NCBI RefSeq assembly: GCF_022601875.1
Contig: NZ_JAKVIP010000011.1
Span: 62,001 to 126,000 of the forward strand
Direction: 5' to 3'
Source of the DNA: Chryseobacterium sp. SSA4.19
GTDB lineage: Bacteria; Bacteroidota; Bacteroidia; Flavobacteriales; Weeksellaceae
Length of the DNA: 64,000 nucleotides
The position numbers and the translations under genes were made by a program. Under the pieces are notes generated by a model. It did no database searches. It was not told the DNA's origin and saw only the letters and a program-made list of their open reading frames with translations. Below, in pieces: positions 43,574 through 53,020 of this stretch. The stretch's first letter is position 1, and each line of letters opens with the position of its first letter.

Positions 43574-43602
43574 AAATACACTTGATATAAGTGTATTTTT
43601 TT
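43574..43602 (+). terminator. Terminator of the sigma/anti-sigma/OM-protein operon
   Basis: 10-bp stem AAATACACTT / AAGTGTATTT, loop GATAT, then TTTTTT. Confidence 0.85.
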
Positions 43603-43626
43603 TTGTATTTTGGCACTTTAGGAATT

Positions 43627-44013
43627 ATGAAAAATATTCAGGTATTAGGATTATTATTCGTCATCATTGGAAGTTTTATGCCATTGGTCCATGTCCCTGT
43701 TATAGGAAACTGGAACTACTGGAAAACCGATCATTATCTGGCCATCATATGCTGGGCTTTTTCTGTGGGCGCTTTATTTGGAATTGTTAACAACAATGTA
43801 AAAGTGGCAAGGGTTTTTGGTATTCTTCTGATCCTTCTGTTTTCATTTACTCTGTTTGCTATAAAATATCAGGCTTCAGAGTATTTCAGCTTTATGCCTT
43901 TCGCATCTTGGCGGGAAAAACTTGCGGGTATTGTAAAGTTAAAGTGGGGCTGGATTCTAGAATTTCTGGGCGCTTTCATGATCATTTTTGCAAAGAATAA
44001 TAAGCTCAGTTAA
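43627..44013 (+). CDS. Small four-helix membrane protein
   Basis: 128 aa from ATG 43627 (MKNIQVLGLLFVIIGSFMPL); an in-frame ATG 12 codons upstream (43591) falls in the preceding terminator's T-run and is rejected. Four transmembrane helices at about 4-22, 38-55, 63-83 and 105-123. Family not recognised. It lies alone before the thiolase gene, 66 bp away. Confidence 0.65.
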   Translation: MKNIQVLGLLFVIIGSFMPLVHVPVIGNWNYWKTDHYLAIICWAFSVGALFGIVNNNVKVARVFGILLILLFSFTLFAIKYQASEYFSFMPFASWREKLAGIVKLKWGWILEFLGAFMIIFAKNNKLS

Positions 44014-44079
44014 AAAATAAACTGATGATTAAGCTGTTACAGAATAAGAAAAATAATAAAGTAAATATATAATATACAC

Positions 44080-45258
44080 ATGAAAGAGGTATTCATCATT
44101 TCCGCGGTAAGAACTCCAATGGGGAGCTTTTTGGGAAGCTTAGCAGGTGTTCCGGCTACAAAACTTGGAACTGCTGCTGTAAAAGGCGCATTAGATAAAA
44201 TCGGTCTTGATCCAAAACAGGTTCAGGAAATCTATATGGGAAATGTTTTACAGGCAGGTGAGGGACAGGCTCCGGCCCGTCAGGTTGCTTTGGGAGCAGG
44301 TCTTTCTATAGAGACACCTTCTACTACTGTAAATAAAGTTTGTGCTTCAGGAATGAAGGCTGTTACAATGGCTGCACAGGCTATAAAAGCAGGTGATGTA
44401 GATGTCATTGTTGCTGGAGGTATGGAAAATATGTCTTCAGTTCCTCATTACTATAATGCAAGAAATGCAACCAAATTAGGTGATGTTAAAATGTTGGACG
44501 GAATGGTTTTAGATGGTCTTACAGACGTTTACAACAAAGTTCATATGGGTGTTTGTGCTGAAAAATGTGCAACAGATTATAGCATTACAAGAGAAGATCA
44601 GGACAATTTCGCCATTGAATCGTATACAAGATCTGCAAAAGCATGGAGTGAAGGTAAATTTGCTGAAGAGGTAGTTCCTGTTGAAATTCCTCAAAGAAAA
44701 GGTGAACCAATCATTTTTGCTGAAGATGAAGAATATAAAGCAGTAAAATTTGATAAAATTCCTACACTTCCTACAGTTTTCAAAAAAGAAGAAGGAACAG
44801 TAACGGCTGCAAATGCTTCTACTTTAAATGACGGTGCTTCAGCATTAATCCTTGTTTCTAAAGAAAAAATGGAAGAATTGGGTCTTAAGCCATTGGCAAG
44901 AATTGTTTCTTATGCTGATGCGGCTCAGGCACCTGAAGATTTCACCACAGCACCTTCAAAAGCTTTACCGATTGCTCTGAAAAAAGCAAATTTAGAAATT
45001 TCAGATATTGACTTTTTTGAATTTAATGAAGCATTTTCTGTAGTTGGTTTGGCAAATAATAAAATCTTAGGATTAGATGCGTCTAAAGTAAACGTGAACG
45101 GTGGGGCAGTTGCTTTAGGTCATCCGCTTGGAAGTTCAGGCTCAAGAATTATTGTTACTTTGATCAATGTATTGAAGCAGAATAATGGAAAATACGGAGC
45201 TGCAGCGATCTGTAACGGTGGTGGTGGCGCTTCTGCCATTGTTATTGAAAACATGTAA
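44080..45258 (+). CDS. Thiolase (acetyl-CoA C-acyltransferase)
   Basis: 392 aa. Nucleophile Cys88 in NKVCASGMKAV; NEAFSVVG, GGAVALGHPLGSSGSRI (catalytic His about 348) and CNGGGGASA (second Cys about 378) are the classic thiolase blocks. Either cleaves 3-ketoacyl-CoA in beta-oxidation or condenses two acetyl-CoA, the first step of the mevalonate pathway used by flavobacteria. Biosynthetic (AtoB-like) is slightly favoured by the GGMENMSSVPHY motif, but this is not decisive. Confidence 0.93.
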   Translation: MKEVFIISAVRTPMGSFLGSLAGVPATKLGTAAVKGALDKIGLDPKQVQEIYMGNVLQAGEGQAPARQVALGAGLSIETPSTTVNKVCASGMKAVTMAAQAIKAGDVDVIVAGGMENMSSVPHYYNARNATKLGDVKMLDGMVLDGLTDVYNKVHMGVCAEKCATDYSITREDQDNFAIESYTRSAKAWSEGKFAEEVVPVEIPQRKGEPIIFAEDEEYKAVKFDKIPTLPTVFKKEEGTVTAANASTLNDGASALILVSKEKMEELGLKPLARIVSYADAAQAPEDFTTAPSKALPIALKKANLEISDIDFFEFNEAFSVVGLANNKILGLDASKVNVNGGAVALGHPLGSSGSRIIVTLINVLKQNNGKYGAAAICNGGGGASAIVIENM

Positions 45259-45280
45259 TATTTATTTCAATATATTATTT

Positions 45281-45313
45281 AAATCCGGAAGTTCAGGCTT
45301 TCGGATTTTATTT
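45281..45313 (+). terminator. Terminator after the thiolase gene
   Basis: 11-bp stem AAATCCGGAAG / CTTTCGGATTT (one G-T pair), then TATTTTT. The rest of the 256-bp gap to the next gene shows no other structure. Confidence 0.8.
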
Positions 45314-45485
45314 TTAACTATCAGGTTAAAAAACTCTGATGAAAAATCAATATAAGTTTTAACAAAGTGTTCAAACTATTAAGCCATATACTTAAAAAGA
45401 GGAATTGATGTGAGTTTCAATTTTAACACAACAATAAAATTGATCCCAATCAAAATAAAAACCGCTGAATGTGCAATGGTTTTTC

Positions 45486-45493
45486 TATTTTTG
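45486..45493 (+). promoter_or_regulatory. -7 promoter element of the UMF1-type MFS gene
   Basis: TATTTTTG, 21 nt before the ATG at 45515. A second match (TATATTTG, 45505-45512) sits 2 nt before the ATG and is less likely. Confidence 0.5.
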
Positions 45494-45514
45494 TGCTACT
45501 AATATATATTTGAA

Positions 45515-47044
45515 ATGTCTGAAATTGAGAATCTCCAAACTCAAAACATAAAGAATAACCCGAAAATCATGAAAGCATGGGCAGTCTATGACTGGGCCAA
45601 CTCGGTATATTCCTTAGTGATTACTTCCACTATTTTCCCAATTTATTATTCCATTCTTACTACAGCTTATGAGAAGAAGGAATATGTGGAAGAGACCAAA
45701 AAATGGATCGATGTTCCGGTACGGCACATGATTAAAATTTTCGGAAAAGAATACCAGCCGGATGCAGTGTACGGATATTCACTGACGATCTCTTTCTTTA
45801 TTGTCGTTCTTTTATCACCTTTTCTTTCCTCTTTAGCAGATACCATCGGGAATAAAAAATCCTTCCTTCAGTTCTTCTGTTATCTGGGTGCTACTTCCTG
45901 TATGGGACTGGCCATGTTTACGGGAATGCACAATGTATTTCTGGGGCTGCTTTTCAGTATTACGGCAAGTGTAGGATTCTGGGGAAGCCTGGTGTTTTAT
46001 AATTCCTTCCTACCGGATATTGCAACACGGGACAAGCAGGACGCACTTTCTGCAAAAGGATATGTTTACGGATATATAGGTTCTGTAGTATTGGTTGTAA
46101 TCTGTCTTCTGTTAATCCAGGTTTTTGCAAAAGGTGCGGCTCAACAGCTATTGTTCACCAGAATCAGCTTCTTACTGACCGGAGCATGGTGGTTCGGCTT
46201 TTCCCAATATACGTTCAAGCATCTGCCTCAGTTTGGCGATGTGAAAGAGAAGCTTCCAAAGGATCTTGTATTATTAAATTATAAAAATCTCTTTAAAAAG
46301 CATGAAGAACAGGGTGGCTTTTTTGAAGTTTTGAAAGATAATCTCAGCTTCTATAAAGACATTGCAAAAGAAAGTTTCCATGAGCTTTTTAAAGTAGGAA
46401 AAGAGCTTTTTAAACACAGAAACTTAAAATTCTTCTTATCGAGTTTCTTTTTTTACAGCGTAGGAATGCAAACCATCTTCCTGATGGCTACCTTATTCGG
46501 AAAAAGTGAAATCAACCTGCCTCAGGATAAATTGATCGGTACGCTGTTGATCATTCAGATCGAAGCGATTATTGGAGCTGTTATTTTTTCGAGATTATCA
46601 AGAAAAATAGGGAATAAGAATGTAATTTCAATTGCCATAGTTTTATGGATCGTAGCCTGTATTTGGGCCTACTTCCTGAATAAAGAGAATCCTACCGTAG
46701 AATATCAGTTTTATGGGGTAGCCGCAGTTGTAGGTTTGGTCATGGGAGGTCTCCAGGCAATGTCAAGGTCTACATATTCTAAACTGTTGCCTGAAGATTC
46801 TATGGAAAACACAACGTTTTTCAGCTTCTATGATGTGTTGGAAAAAATTGCCATCATTGTAGGGACTTTTGTTTTTGCTTTATTTATTGATAAGTATGAT
46901 GCGCTGATCAGAATTTTTGCTAAAATTGATATTACACTTCCTTCGGCTTCGGGGATGAGGTTTGCTGCTTTTTCGATGGCACTCTTCTTTTTTGTAGGTT
47001 TGATTCTGATCAGGTTCCTAAAATTGAATACACAGAAAAAATAG
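45515..47044 (+). CDS. UMF1-type MFS transporter
   Basis: 509 aa, about 12 transmembrane helices. KAWAVYDWANSVYSLVITST near the N-terminus is the signature of the UMF1/Atg22-like family. A long hydrophilic loop at about 255-305 lies between helices 6 and 7. QAMSRSTYSKLLPEDSMENT (about 407-426) is the conserved second-half motif. Substrate unknown; the yeast relative Atg22 exports amino acids. Monocistronic. Confidence 0.87.
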   Translation: MSEIENLQTQNIKNNPKIMKAWAVYDWANSVYSLVITSTIFPIYYSILTTAYEKKEYVEETKKWIDVPVRHMIKIFGKEYQPDAVYGYSLTISFFIVVLLSPFLSSLADTIGNKKSFLQFFCYLGATSCMGLAMFTGMHNVFLGLLFSITASVGFWGSLVFYNSFLPDIATRDKQDALSAKGYVYGYIGSVVLVVICLLLIQVFAKGAAQQLLFTRISFLLTGAWWFGFSQYTFKHLPQFGDVKEKLPKDLVLLNYKNLFKKHEEQGGFFEVLKDNLSFYKDIAKESFHELFKVGKELFKHRNLKFFLSSFFFYSVGMQTIFLMATLFGKSEINLPQDKLIGTLLIIQIEAIIGAVIFSRLSRKIGNKNVISIAIVLWIVACIWAYFLNKENPTVEYQFYGVAAVVGLVMGGLQAMSRSTYSKLLPEDSMENTTFFSFYDVLEKIAIIVGTFVFALFIDKYDALIRIFAKIDITLPSASGMRFAAFSMALFFFVGLILIRFLKLNTQKK

Positions 47045-47067
47045 TTTCTAAAACATATCTTATTTAG

Positions 47068-47088
47068 AAGGCGCTTTAAGCGCCTTTT
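47068..47088 (+). terminator. Terminator after the UMF1-type gene
   Basis: Perfect 9-bp stem AAGGCGCTT / AAGCGCCTT, then TT. Confidence 0.8.
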
Positions 47089-47247
47089 CCATTTTATATT
47101 ACTCTTCAGTATTATTTCAATTATGAATATTTTAGCGTTTTGTACGCTCTATTTGATATTAAATTTTAATTTAATCAAATTGATGGAAATTTTTTACAAT
47201 AAAGAGATTTTTTTTGTTTATTTGCAGATTGTAATAAATCAATAATA

Positions 47248-49413
47248 ATGATAAAAAAAATTCTACTTCTTTGTTTTCTGCAATGTTTGGTATCAGGCTT
47301 CTCTCAGAATATGAAACCTGTTGCCCAACAAGTTTCCGAATACCACAATCAAAGGAAAAACTTTGAAAAATATAATCTTTTCACAATAAATAATTCTTCG
47401 GATAAACTATCCGAATATAAAAGGGCTGCCACCGACATCTCAATAATTCAAATAGATTCTAAACAGCTAAAGAAACTGGTGTATGAGAAACCTGATTATT
47501 TAGAGGTTTCTTTCCCGTTTGATGGGCAACAGATTACCATGGAGCTTTATAAAAAAGAGATTTTCACCAATGATTTTAAAGTGACTACAAACAAAGGTGA
47601 GATGGTTAATTACACGCCCGGTGCTTATTATCGGGGAATTGTAAAAGGTAATTATCAGTCGATTGCAGCCTTCAGTTTTTTTGACAATGATGTGGTAGGC
47701 GTAGCATCAACACCGGAGCTTGGAAATATCATCGTAGGAAAAGTGAAAGATTCCGAAGATTTTGTCAGCTATTCAGATTCAAAATTAACGGGAATCAATC
47801 CTTTTATCTGTGGAGCTGATGAACTGGCAGAAAATCAGAAGCAAAAAGTTTCTTTTAATCCGGAGGCGCAAAAAAATACATCAAAACAATTAACACAGAA
47901 CTGTGTCAGAATTTATTACGAAATTTGCAATGCAGCCTATGTAAATAACAGTTCCAATACCACCACTACATCAAATTGGCTTACCGCGATTCACAATAAT
48001 ATTTCTACCCTGTATAACAATGATGATATCAGGATTGCTTTAAATGAAATCTATATCTGGACTACCGCGGATCCTTATACAGGAACTCCTAATGCCAACC
48101 TGGCAAGTTTCAGAGCTAACCGGCAAAGTTTTAACGGCGACCTTGCTCATTTGGTAAACCAGCCTTCTACAACAAGTGTTGCTTATATCAATTCTTTGTG
48201 TACAACCACCAGACATGCATATTCAGGAGCTTCTCAAACATATAACAGTGTTCCTGTTTATTCATGGACGATTATGGCGATGACTCATGAGATGGGCCAT
48301 AGCTTAGGATCTCCACATACGCATGCCTGTGCCTGGAACGGAACCAATACGGCTATTGACGGATGTGGCCCTGCTGCGGGTGCTGATGAAGGATGTGACG
48401 GTCCGATTCCTTCCACAACTGTGAAAGGTACCATTATGAGTTATTGTCATCTGATTTCAGGAGTCGGAATTAATTTTACAAATGGTTTTGGTCCTCAGCC
48501 TGCTGCGTTAATCAGAAATACATTAGATTCAAAACCATGTATAGGAACGAACTGCACAACCGCATGTTCTACCACCATAACAGGATTATCTGTTTCAAAT
48601 ATTACACAGATTTCCGCCAATGCAACATTTAATGATGCTACTTCCACTTCATGGAAGTATAAACTGACAAAATTTGACGGAACTCCCGTTTCAACAGGTA
48701 CAACAGCCACTCAGTCATTCAGTTTTTCAAATCTTCAGCCTGCAACCTATTATCTTTTGTCAGTAGGAACCGACTGTTCAGCCGGGTATCAGAGAACACA
48801 GATGTTTCTAACAGATGGTGATTGGTGTGGTGGTGCTTTATTCACAGATACAGGTGGAACAGCGGGAAATTACGGAGATAATCAGACAATCATAAAAACA
48901 TTTTATCCAAGTTCGGGATCACTCACTATGAATCTTACTGAATTTTCTTTAGAAGATGGCTATGATTTCATGTATGTTTATAACGGTCCGTCTACCAGCT
49001 CACCGATGTTTGCTACAGGAAATTCTTTAACAGGAACTGTTGCACCCATATCTTTTACATCCACACATCCTTCAGGAGCAATTACAGTAAGATTTGTTTC
49101 GGATCCTGCAGAAAACGAAATCGGATGGAAAGCGAATTTCTCTTGTGCCGTATTGGCGGTGGAAGACCTGAATACAAAAGATGATTCAGTAAATATTTAT
49201 CCGAATCCTGCAAGGAATATGATTACCATTTCCTCCAAAGATGCTTTAAAGGCATTTAAAATATATGACGAAGCAGGAAGGCTGATCAAATCAGAATCTT
49301 CTTTAAAAGGAACTCGGTTTGAAGTTAATATCTCTGCAATGCAAACCGGAAATTATGTAGTAACCGTAGAAACACAAAAACAGAAGGTCACCAAGAAATT
49401 AATCAAACAATAA
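47248..49413 (+). CDS. Secreted reprolysin-like zinc metalloprotease with CUB and T9SS sorting domains
   Basis: 721 aa. Signal peptide of about 19 residues (ends SGFSQN). Propeptide-like region about 20-215. Metzincin catalytic domain about 220-420 with HEMGHSLGSPH: H347, E348, H351 and H357 form the zinc site, and IMSYCH supplies the Met-turn. Fibronectin-III-like domain about 436-525, CUB-like domain about 528-632 (WCGGALFTDTGGTAGNYGDN, with EDGYDFMYVYNGP), then the type A sorting tail starting VNIYPNPARNMITI. Exported by T9SS and probably digests proteins or host matrix. Confidence 0.92.
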   Translation: MIKKILLLCFLQCLVSGFSQNMKPVAQQVSEYHNQRKNFEKYNLFTINNSSDKLSEYKRAATDISIIQIDSKQLKKLVYEKPDYLEVSFPFDGQQITMELYKKEIFTNDFKVTTNKGEMVNYTPGAYYRGIVKGNYQSIAAFSFFDNDVVGVASTPELGNIIVGKVKDSEDFVSYSDSKLTGINPFICGADELAENQKQKVSFNPEAQKNTSKQLTQNCVRIYYEICNAAYVNNSSNTTTTSNWLTAIHNNISTLYNNDDIRIALNEIYIWTTADPYTGTPNANLASFRANRQSFNGDLAHLVNQPSTTSVAYINSLCTTTRHAYSGASQTYNSVPVYSWTIMAMTHEMGHSLGSPHTHACAWNGTNTAIDGCGPAAGADEGCDGPIPSTTVKGTIMSYCHLISGVGINFTNGFGPQPAALIRNTLDSKPCIGTNCTTACSTTITGLSVSNITQISANATFNDATSTSWKYKLTKFDGTPVSTGTTATQSFSFSNLQPATYYLLSVGTDCSAGYQRTQMFLTDGDWCGGALFTDTGGTAGNYGDNQTIIKTFYPSSGSLTMNLTEFSLEDGYDFMYVYNGPSTSSPMFATGNSLTGTVAPISFTSTHPSGAITVRFVSDPAENEIGWKANFSCAVLAVEDLNTKDDSVNIYPNPARNMITISSKDALKAFKIYDEAGRLIKSESSLKGTRFEVNISAMQTGNYVVTVETQKQKVTKKLIKQ

Positions 49414-49423
49414 TTTTAAATAA

Positions 49424-49462
49424 TTCATAAAAAAGCCTGATTTTTTCAGGCTTTTTTATGAA
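49424..49462. terminator. Strong terminator after the metalloprotease gene
   Basis: 17-bp stem from TTCATAAAAAAGCCTGA to TCAGGCTTTTTTATGAA with a 5-nt loop; T-runs occur in either direction, so it could stop transcription from both sides. Confidence 0.87.
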
Positions 49463-49548
49463 CTTTAATCTAGAGGATCAATGATTTTAAAATAATATTA
49501 AAAATATTTCCATTGATGTTGGAAAAAAGATATAATTAGGCTTGAATT

Positions 49549-49581
49549 TTGTATATATTCAGCAGATTAATCATAAATTTG
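49549..49581 (+). promoter_or_regulatory. Promoter of the GHMP kinase-UbiA genes
   Basis: TTG (49549-49551), 22-nt spacer, TAAATTTG (49574-49581), 25 nt before the ATG. Confidence 0.72.
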
Positions 49582-49606
49582 CAAAAAATTTATTTACCAC
49601 TGCACA

Positions 49607-50533
49607 ATGACAAACCCTTTATTTTACGCAAAAATCATTTTGTTCGGAGAATACGGCATGATTGAGGATTCTCAGGGGCTTGTGGTTCCTTACAGTTTTT
49701 ATAAAGGAACACTGAAGTTTTCAGATCTTGAATCTGAATTTGAAAAAAAATCAAACCAGCATCTTCAGAAATATTCAGATTTCCTTTCAGCGCTGGATGT
49801 ATCGGATGAATTTAAACTGGATATCGTAAGATTTAAAAATGATATTGAAACCGGGCTTTTCTTTGATTCAAATATTCCACAGGGATATGGAGTAGGAAGT
49901 TCCGGAGCTCTGGTTGCAGCAATTTTTGAGAAATATTCACTTAACAAACTGGATCCGGAAAGTATTTCCAAAGAAAACCTGAAGCAATTGAAGGCTGTTT
50001 TCGGAAATATGGAAAGTTATTTTCATGGTAAAAGCTCAGGGATGGATCCTTTGATTTGTTATATGAATCTGCCGATTCTTATTGAAAATAAAGAAAACCT
50101 TGATAAAGTGGCAATTCCGGATGGTGAAGAAGGCAAAGGAGCTATCTTTTTGATTGATTCAGGAATAACAGGTGAAACAGGACCGATGATTCAGATTTTC
50201 TTTGAGAAAATGAAAACTGAAGGCTTCCGCAAGACTCTTAAAGAGGAGTTTATCCGTTACAATAATGCGTGCATCGATTCTTTTCTGAAAAAAGACATGA
50301 ACCCATTCTTCAGGAATCTTAAAAAACTTTCCTATTGGGCATACGAACATTTTCGTCCGATGATCCCTGAAAGTATTTTTAATATCTGGAAAAAAGGTCT
50401 GGATTCGAATGCTTATTATCTGAAGTTATGCGGAAGCGGCGGCGGCGGTTACATTTTAGGGTTTACCAAAGATTACGAAAAGGCTGAAAAAATGCTTGAC
50501 GGCTTCCAAAAAGAAGTGATCTACAGATTCTAA
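49607..50533 (+). CDS. GHMP-family kinase (GYDIA/mevalonate-kinase-like)
   Basis: 308 aa. Motif 1 is YAKIILFGEYGMIEDS (6-21), the ATP loop is PQGYGVGSSGALVAA (about 87-101), and the C-terminal motif 3 is CGSGGGGYILGF (about 281-292). HGKSSGMDPLICYM matches mevalonate-kinase-like members. Flavobacterial copies of this kinase stand next to a UbiA prenyltransferase, as here, suggesting a role in isoprenoid or prenyl-lipid supply; the exact substrate is uncertain. 12 bp to the next gene. Confidence 0.82.
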   Translation: MTNPLFYAKIILFGEYGMIEDSQGLVVPYSFYKGTLKFSDLESEFEKKSNQHLQKYSDFLSALDVSDEFKLDIVRFKNDIETGLFFDSNIPQGYGVGSSGALVAAIFEKYSLNKLDPESISKENLKQLKAVFGNMESYFHGKSSGMDPLICYMNLPILIENKENLDKVAIPDGEEGKGAIFLIDSGITGETGPMIQIFFEKMKTEGFRKTLKEEFIRYNNACIDSFLKKDMNPFFRNLKKLSYWAYEHFRPMIPESIFNIWKKGLDSNAYYLKLCGSGGGGYILGFTKDYEKAEKMLDGFQKEVIYRF

Positions 50534-50545
50534 AAGATGTTGTGA

Positions 50546-51475
50546 ATGAATTCTGAAAAAGAAACTTTCCAGCAGAAAAATTATATTCAAAAATCTTTAT
50601 TTTACAGATTTTCACAATTCGTGGGCTTTCTTTTGGGAGCCCGCTTTTTTATTGCCATACTGCTCACTTTTGCATTGTATGTATCGACATTCTTTCTTTT
50701 TAACCAGGATGAAACATTCAGAAAATTTGTTTTTGATTTTAAAGTCCATGGTATTATTTTTTGTACCGTTCTCACGATTCTTGCGGGAGGAACGATTAAT
50801 CAATTCTATGATTTTGAAAAAGATCATGTTGTAAAACCTTTCAGAACAAGAATCCAGAGCTTTATTAAGCAGAAATATTTCCTGTACGCGTATTTATTTT
50901 TAAGTCTGGTTTCCCTTGGTGTTGCCTGGATGATTTCCCATAGGGTTTTTATTTTTTTTGTAGTATATCAGTTTTTTATGTGGCTGTATAGTCATAAACT
51001 GAGCCGTATACTGATTCTGAATAATCTGAGTTTTGTAAGCCTTACACTCTATCCGTTTTTTGGGATGATGGTGTACTATGAGACTTTTTCAAAAAAAGTT
51101 TTACTGATGGCAGTTTTCTTGTTTTTAATTTTGCTTGCCATTGACATTGTAAAAGATACCCTCACCAGAAGTGTGGATAAAGCATTCGGCTATATTACCA
51201 TCCCAAATTATTTTACAGGAAGGACAACAAAAACAATTATTATTTCATTGATTATTGTTACTATGGCAGTTTCTATAAAGATAATAATGAAAACCGGAAT
51301 TTCAGGATTCATGGCTTATTATTTTGCAATAGGTTTATTTGTCATGATCCTTTGCATTTACTTAATTATGAATCCTTTACGGAAAAGCAAATCTCTTACC
51401 CTGAATATTCTGAGATTTTGGGTTTTCGCAGGAATTATCGCGATGCTTCTTAATGGCATTGAAGGCAAATTATAG
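50546..51475 (+). CDS. UbiA-family prenyltransferase
   Basis: 309 aa, about eight transmembrane helices. Both Asp-rich motifs are present: NQFYDFEKD (about 92-100, NxxxDxxxD) and DIVKDTLTRSVD (about 208-219, DxxxD type), which bind the prenyl diphosphate through Mg2+. Flavobacterial members are often named geranylgeranylglycerol-phosphate geranylgeranyltransferase, but the acceptor cannot be told from sequence. Overlaps the leader of the proline dehydrogenase gene; probably co-transcribed with the GHMP kinase. Confidence 0.85.
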   Translation: MNSEKETFQQKNYIQKSLFYRFSQFVGFLLGARFFIAILLTFALYVSTFFLFNQDETFRKFVFDFKVHGIIFCTVLTILAGGTINQFYDFEKDHVVKPFRTRIQSFIKQKYFLYAYLFLSLVSLGVAWMISHRVFIFFVVYQFFMWLYSHKLSRILILNNLSFVSLTLYPFFGMMVYYETFSKKVLLMAVFLFLILLAIDIVKDTLTRSVDKAFGYITIPNYFTGRTTKTIIISLIIVTMAVSIKIIMKTGISGFMAYYFAIGLFVMILCIYLIMNPLRKSKSLTLNILRFWVFAGIIAMLLNGIEGKL

Positions 51476-51507
51476 AAAATTTTCTTTAAAAAACCTTCTG
51501 TTATCAT

Positions 51508-51515
51508 TACCTTTG
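51508..51515 (+). promoter_or_regulatory. -7 promoter element of proline dehydrogenase
   Basis: TACCTTTG, 24 nt before the ATG at 51540. It supports the short start over an in-frame ATG at 51453 inside the UbiA gene. Confidence 0.5.
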
Positions 51516-51539
51516 TACCATCTTAAATTATATAAAATA

Positions 51540-52712
51540 ATGCCCATTTTCAACGATACTAAAGTTGCATTTGCAGACAAGACTGATTCACAGTTAAAGA
51601 AAGCATACTGGATGTTTAAAATGATTGAACAGCCGTCTCTTACCAAAGTCGGGACATCGGTGCTTAATTTCACAGTTCATCATAATTTCCCTTTTGTGGG
51701 TGGAATTGTAAAAAATACATTGTTCGAACAGTTTTGCGGAGGTGAGACCCGTGAAGAAAGCATGAAAGTCGTGAAACAGCTTTTCAGGAGAGGTGTAGGA
51801 AGCATTTTCGATTATTCTATCGAGGGTAAGGAAGATGAAGAAACTTTTGATGCGGTTTGCAGAGAAATTAAAGATATCGTTAAATTTTCTGTAGGAAATC
51901 CGGCTATTCCTTTTATTGTCTTTAAGCCGACGGCTTTCGGAAGAATTGATTTATACGAAGCCGTAGGAAAAAATGCGGAACTTACTTCCAGCCAGAAAGA
52001 AGAATGGGAAAGAGTGGTAAAAAGGTTTGATGAAGTATGTAAGCTATGTCATGAAAATGATAAAAAAGTGATGGTAGATGCAGAGGAAACCTGGATGCAG
52101 GATGCTGCAGACCAGCTGTGCGAAGAGATGATGGAAAAATACAATCAGGAAAAACCTATTGTCTGGAATACCATACAGATGTACAGAACCGGAAGATTGG
52201 AATACATGGAAAGCCATCTTCAACGGGCAAAACAAAAAGGATATTTTATAGGATATAAAATAGTTCGCGGAGCCTATATGGAAAAGGAGAGAGCAAGAGC
52301 TTTAGAAAAGAAATATCCTGATCCTATCCAGCCTAATAAAGAAGCTTCCGATAAAAACTATAATGCAGGGATTGATTTTGTCATGAATCACCTGGATAAA
52401 GTTTCAGCTTTTTTCGGAACCCATAATGAGATCTCTTCCGAGTTGGTTATGGATAAAATGAAAGCCAGAAATCTTGAGAATGACAATCCTCATGTCTATT
52501 TCGGACAGCTTTACGGGATGAGTGATAATATTACATTTTACCTTTCTGATAAAGGATATAATGCTGCTAAATACCTTCCTTACGGTCCTGTAAAAGATGT
52601 AGTGCCATACCTGACCAGAAGAGCACAGGAAAATACCTCCGTTGCCGGACAAACCGGAAGAGAGCTTGGACTTATTAAAAAAGAACTTGAAAGAAGAACA
52701 AGCAAAAGATAA
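51540..52712 (+). CDS. Proline dehydrogenase
   Basis: 390 aa from ATG 51540 (MPIFNDTKVAFADKTD). FAD-dependent TIM barrel that oxidises proline to P5C. Motifs: KVMVDAEETWMQDAAD, VRGAYMEKERARALE (about 240-254), FFGTHNE and the C-terminal LTRRAQENTSVAGQ, which binds FAD and substrate. Monofunctional: the P5C dehydrogenase half of PutA is absent and no such gene is adjacent. Electrons go to the quinone pool. Confidence 0.92.
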   Translation: MPIFNDTKVAFADKTDSQLKKAYWMFKMIEQPSLTKVGTSVLNFTVHHNFPFVGGIVKNTLFEQFCGGETREESMKVVKQLFRRGVGSIFDYSIEGKEDEETFDAVCREIKDIVKFSVGNPAIPFIVFKPTAFGRIDLYEAVGKNAELTSSQKEEWERVVKRFDEVCKLCHENDKKVMVDAEETWMQDAADQLCEEMMEKYNQEKPIVWNTIQMYRTGRLEYMESHLQRAKQKGYFIGYKIVRGAYMEKERARALEKKYPDPIQPNKEASDKNYNAGIDFVMNHLDKVSAFFGTHNEISSELVMDKMKARNLENDNPHVYFGQLYGMSDNITFYLSDKGYNAAKYLPYGPVKDVVPYLTRRAQENTSVAGQTGRELGLIKKELERRTSKR

Positions 52713-52733
52713 TTATAGATTTCAACAGTATAT

Positions 52734-52764
52734 AAAAGCCTTACAAATTTGTGAGGCTTTTTTT
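52734..52764 (+). terminator. Terminator after proline dehydrogenase
   Basis: 14-bp stem AAAAGCCTTACAAA / TTTGTGAGGCTTTT (one G-T pair), then TTTTA. Confidence 0.87.
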
Positions 52765-52780
52765 ATGGTTGCCGCATAAA

Positions 52781-52971
52781 AATGTTTTTAAGATAAGCAA
52801 TTCTGAAAAGATGAAAATTGCAGAAGTATAAGTTATTGATATGTCCGGTAAATACTCAAGACTTTAAAAGGTAGTGAAGAATATAATATTTCAGATTTGC
52901 CTGAAGGGAACTATATGTTAAAAATAAAAGGTGATGAATTGGCTAAAGTTACTAAGCTGGTAAAAGAATAA
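52781..52971 (+). pseudogene. Remnant of a T9SS type A sorting domain
   Basis: Reading from 52781, frame one gives NVFKISNSEKMKIAEV, a stop, VIDMSGKYSRL and another stop. After a frame change the same tail continues as GSEEYNISDLPEGNYMLKIK and GDELAKVTKLVKE to a TAA ending at 52971. This is the standard sorting-tail pattern (IYDMSGK ... LPxGxYxLKIxG ... KLVKE). The body of the cargo gene is gone; only the last ~60 codons remain, with two stops and one frameshift. Together with the terminator it fills the 308-bp gap. Confidence 0.8.
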
Positions 52972-53020
52972 TAACCTTATTCATTTTAAAATTAACCTGA
53001 TCAATTCTACGGTCAAGTTT

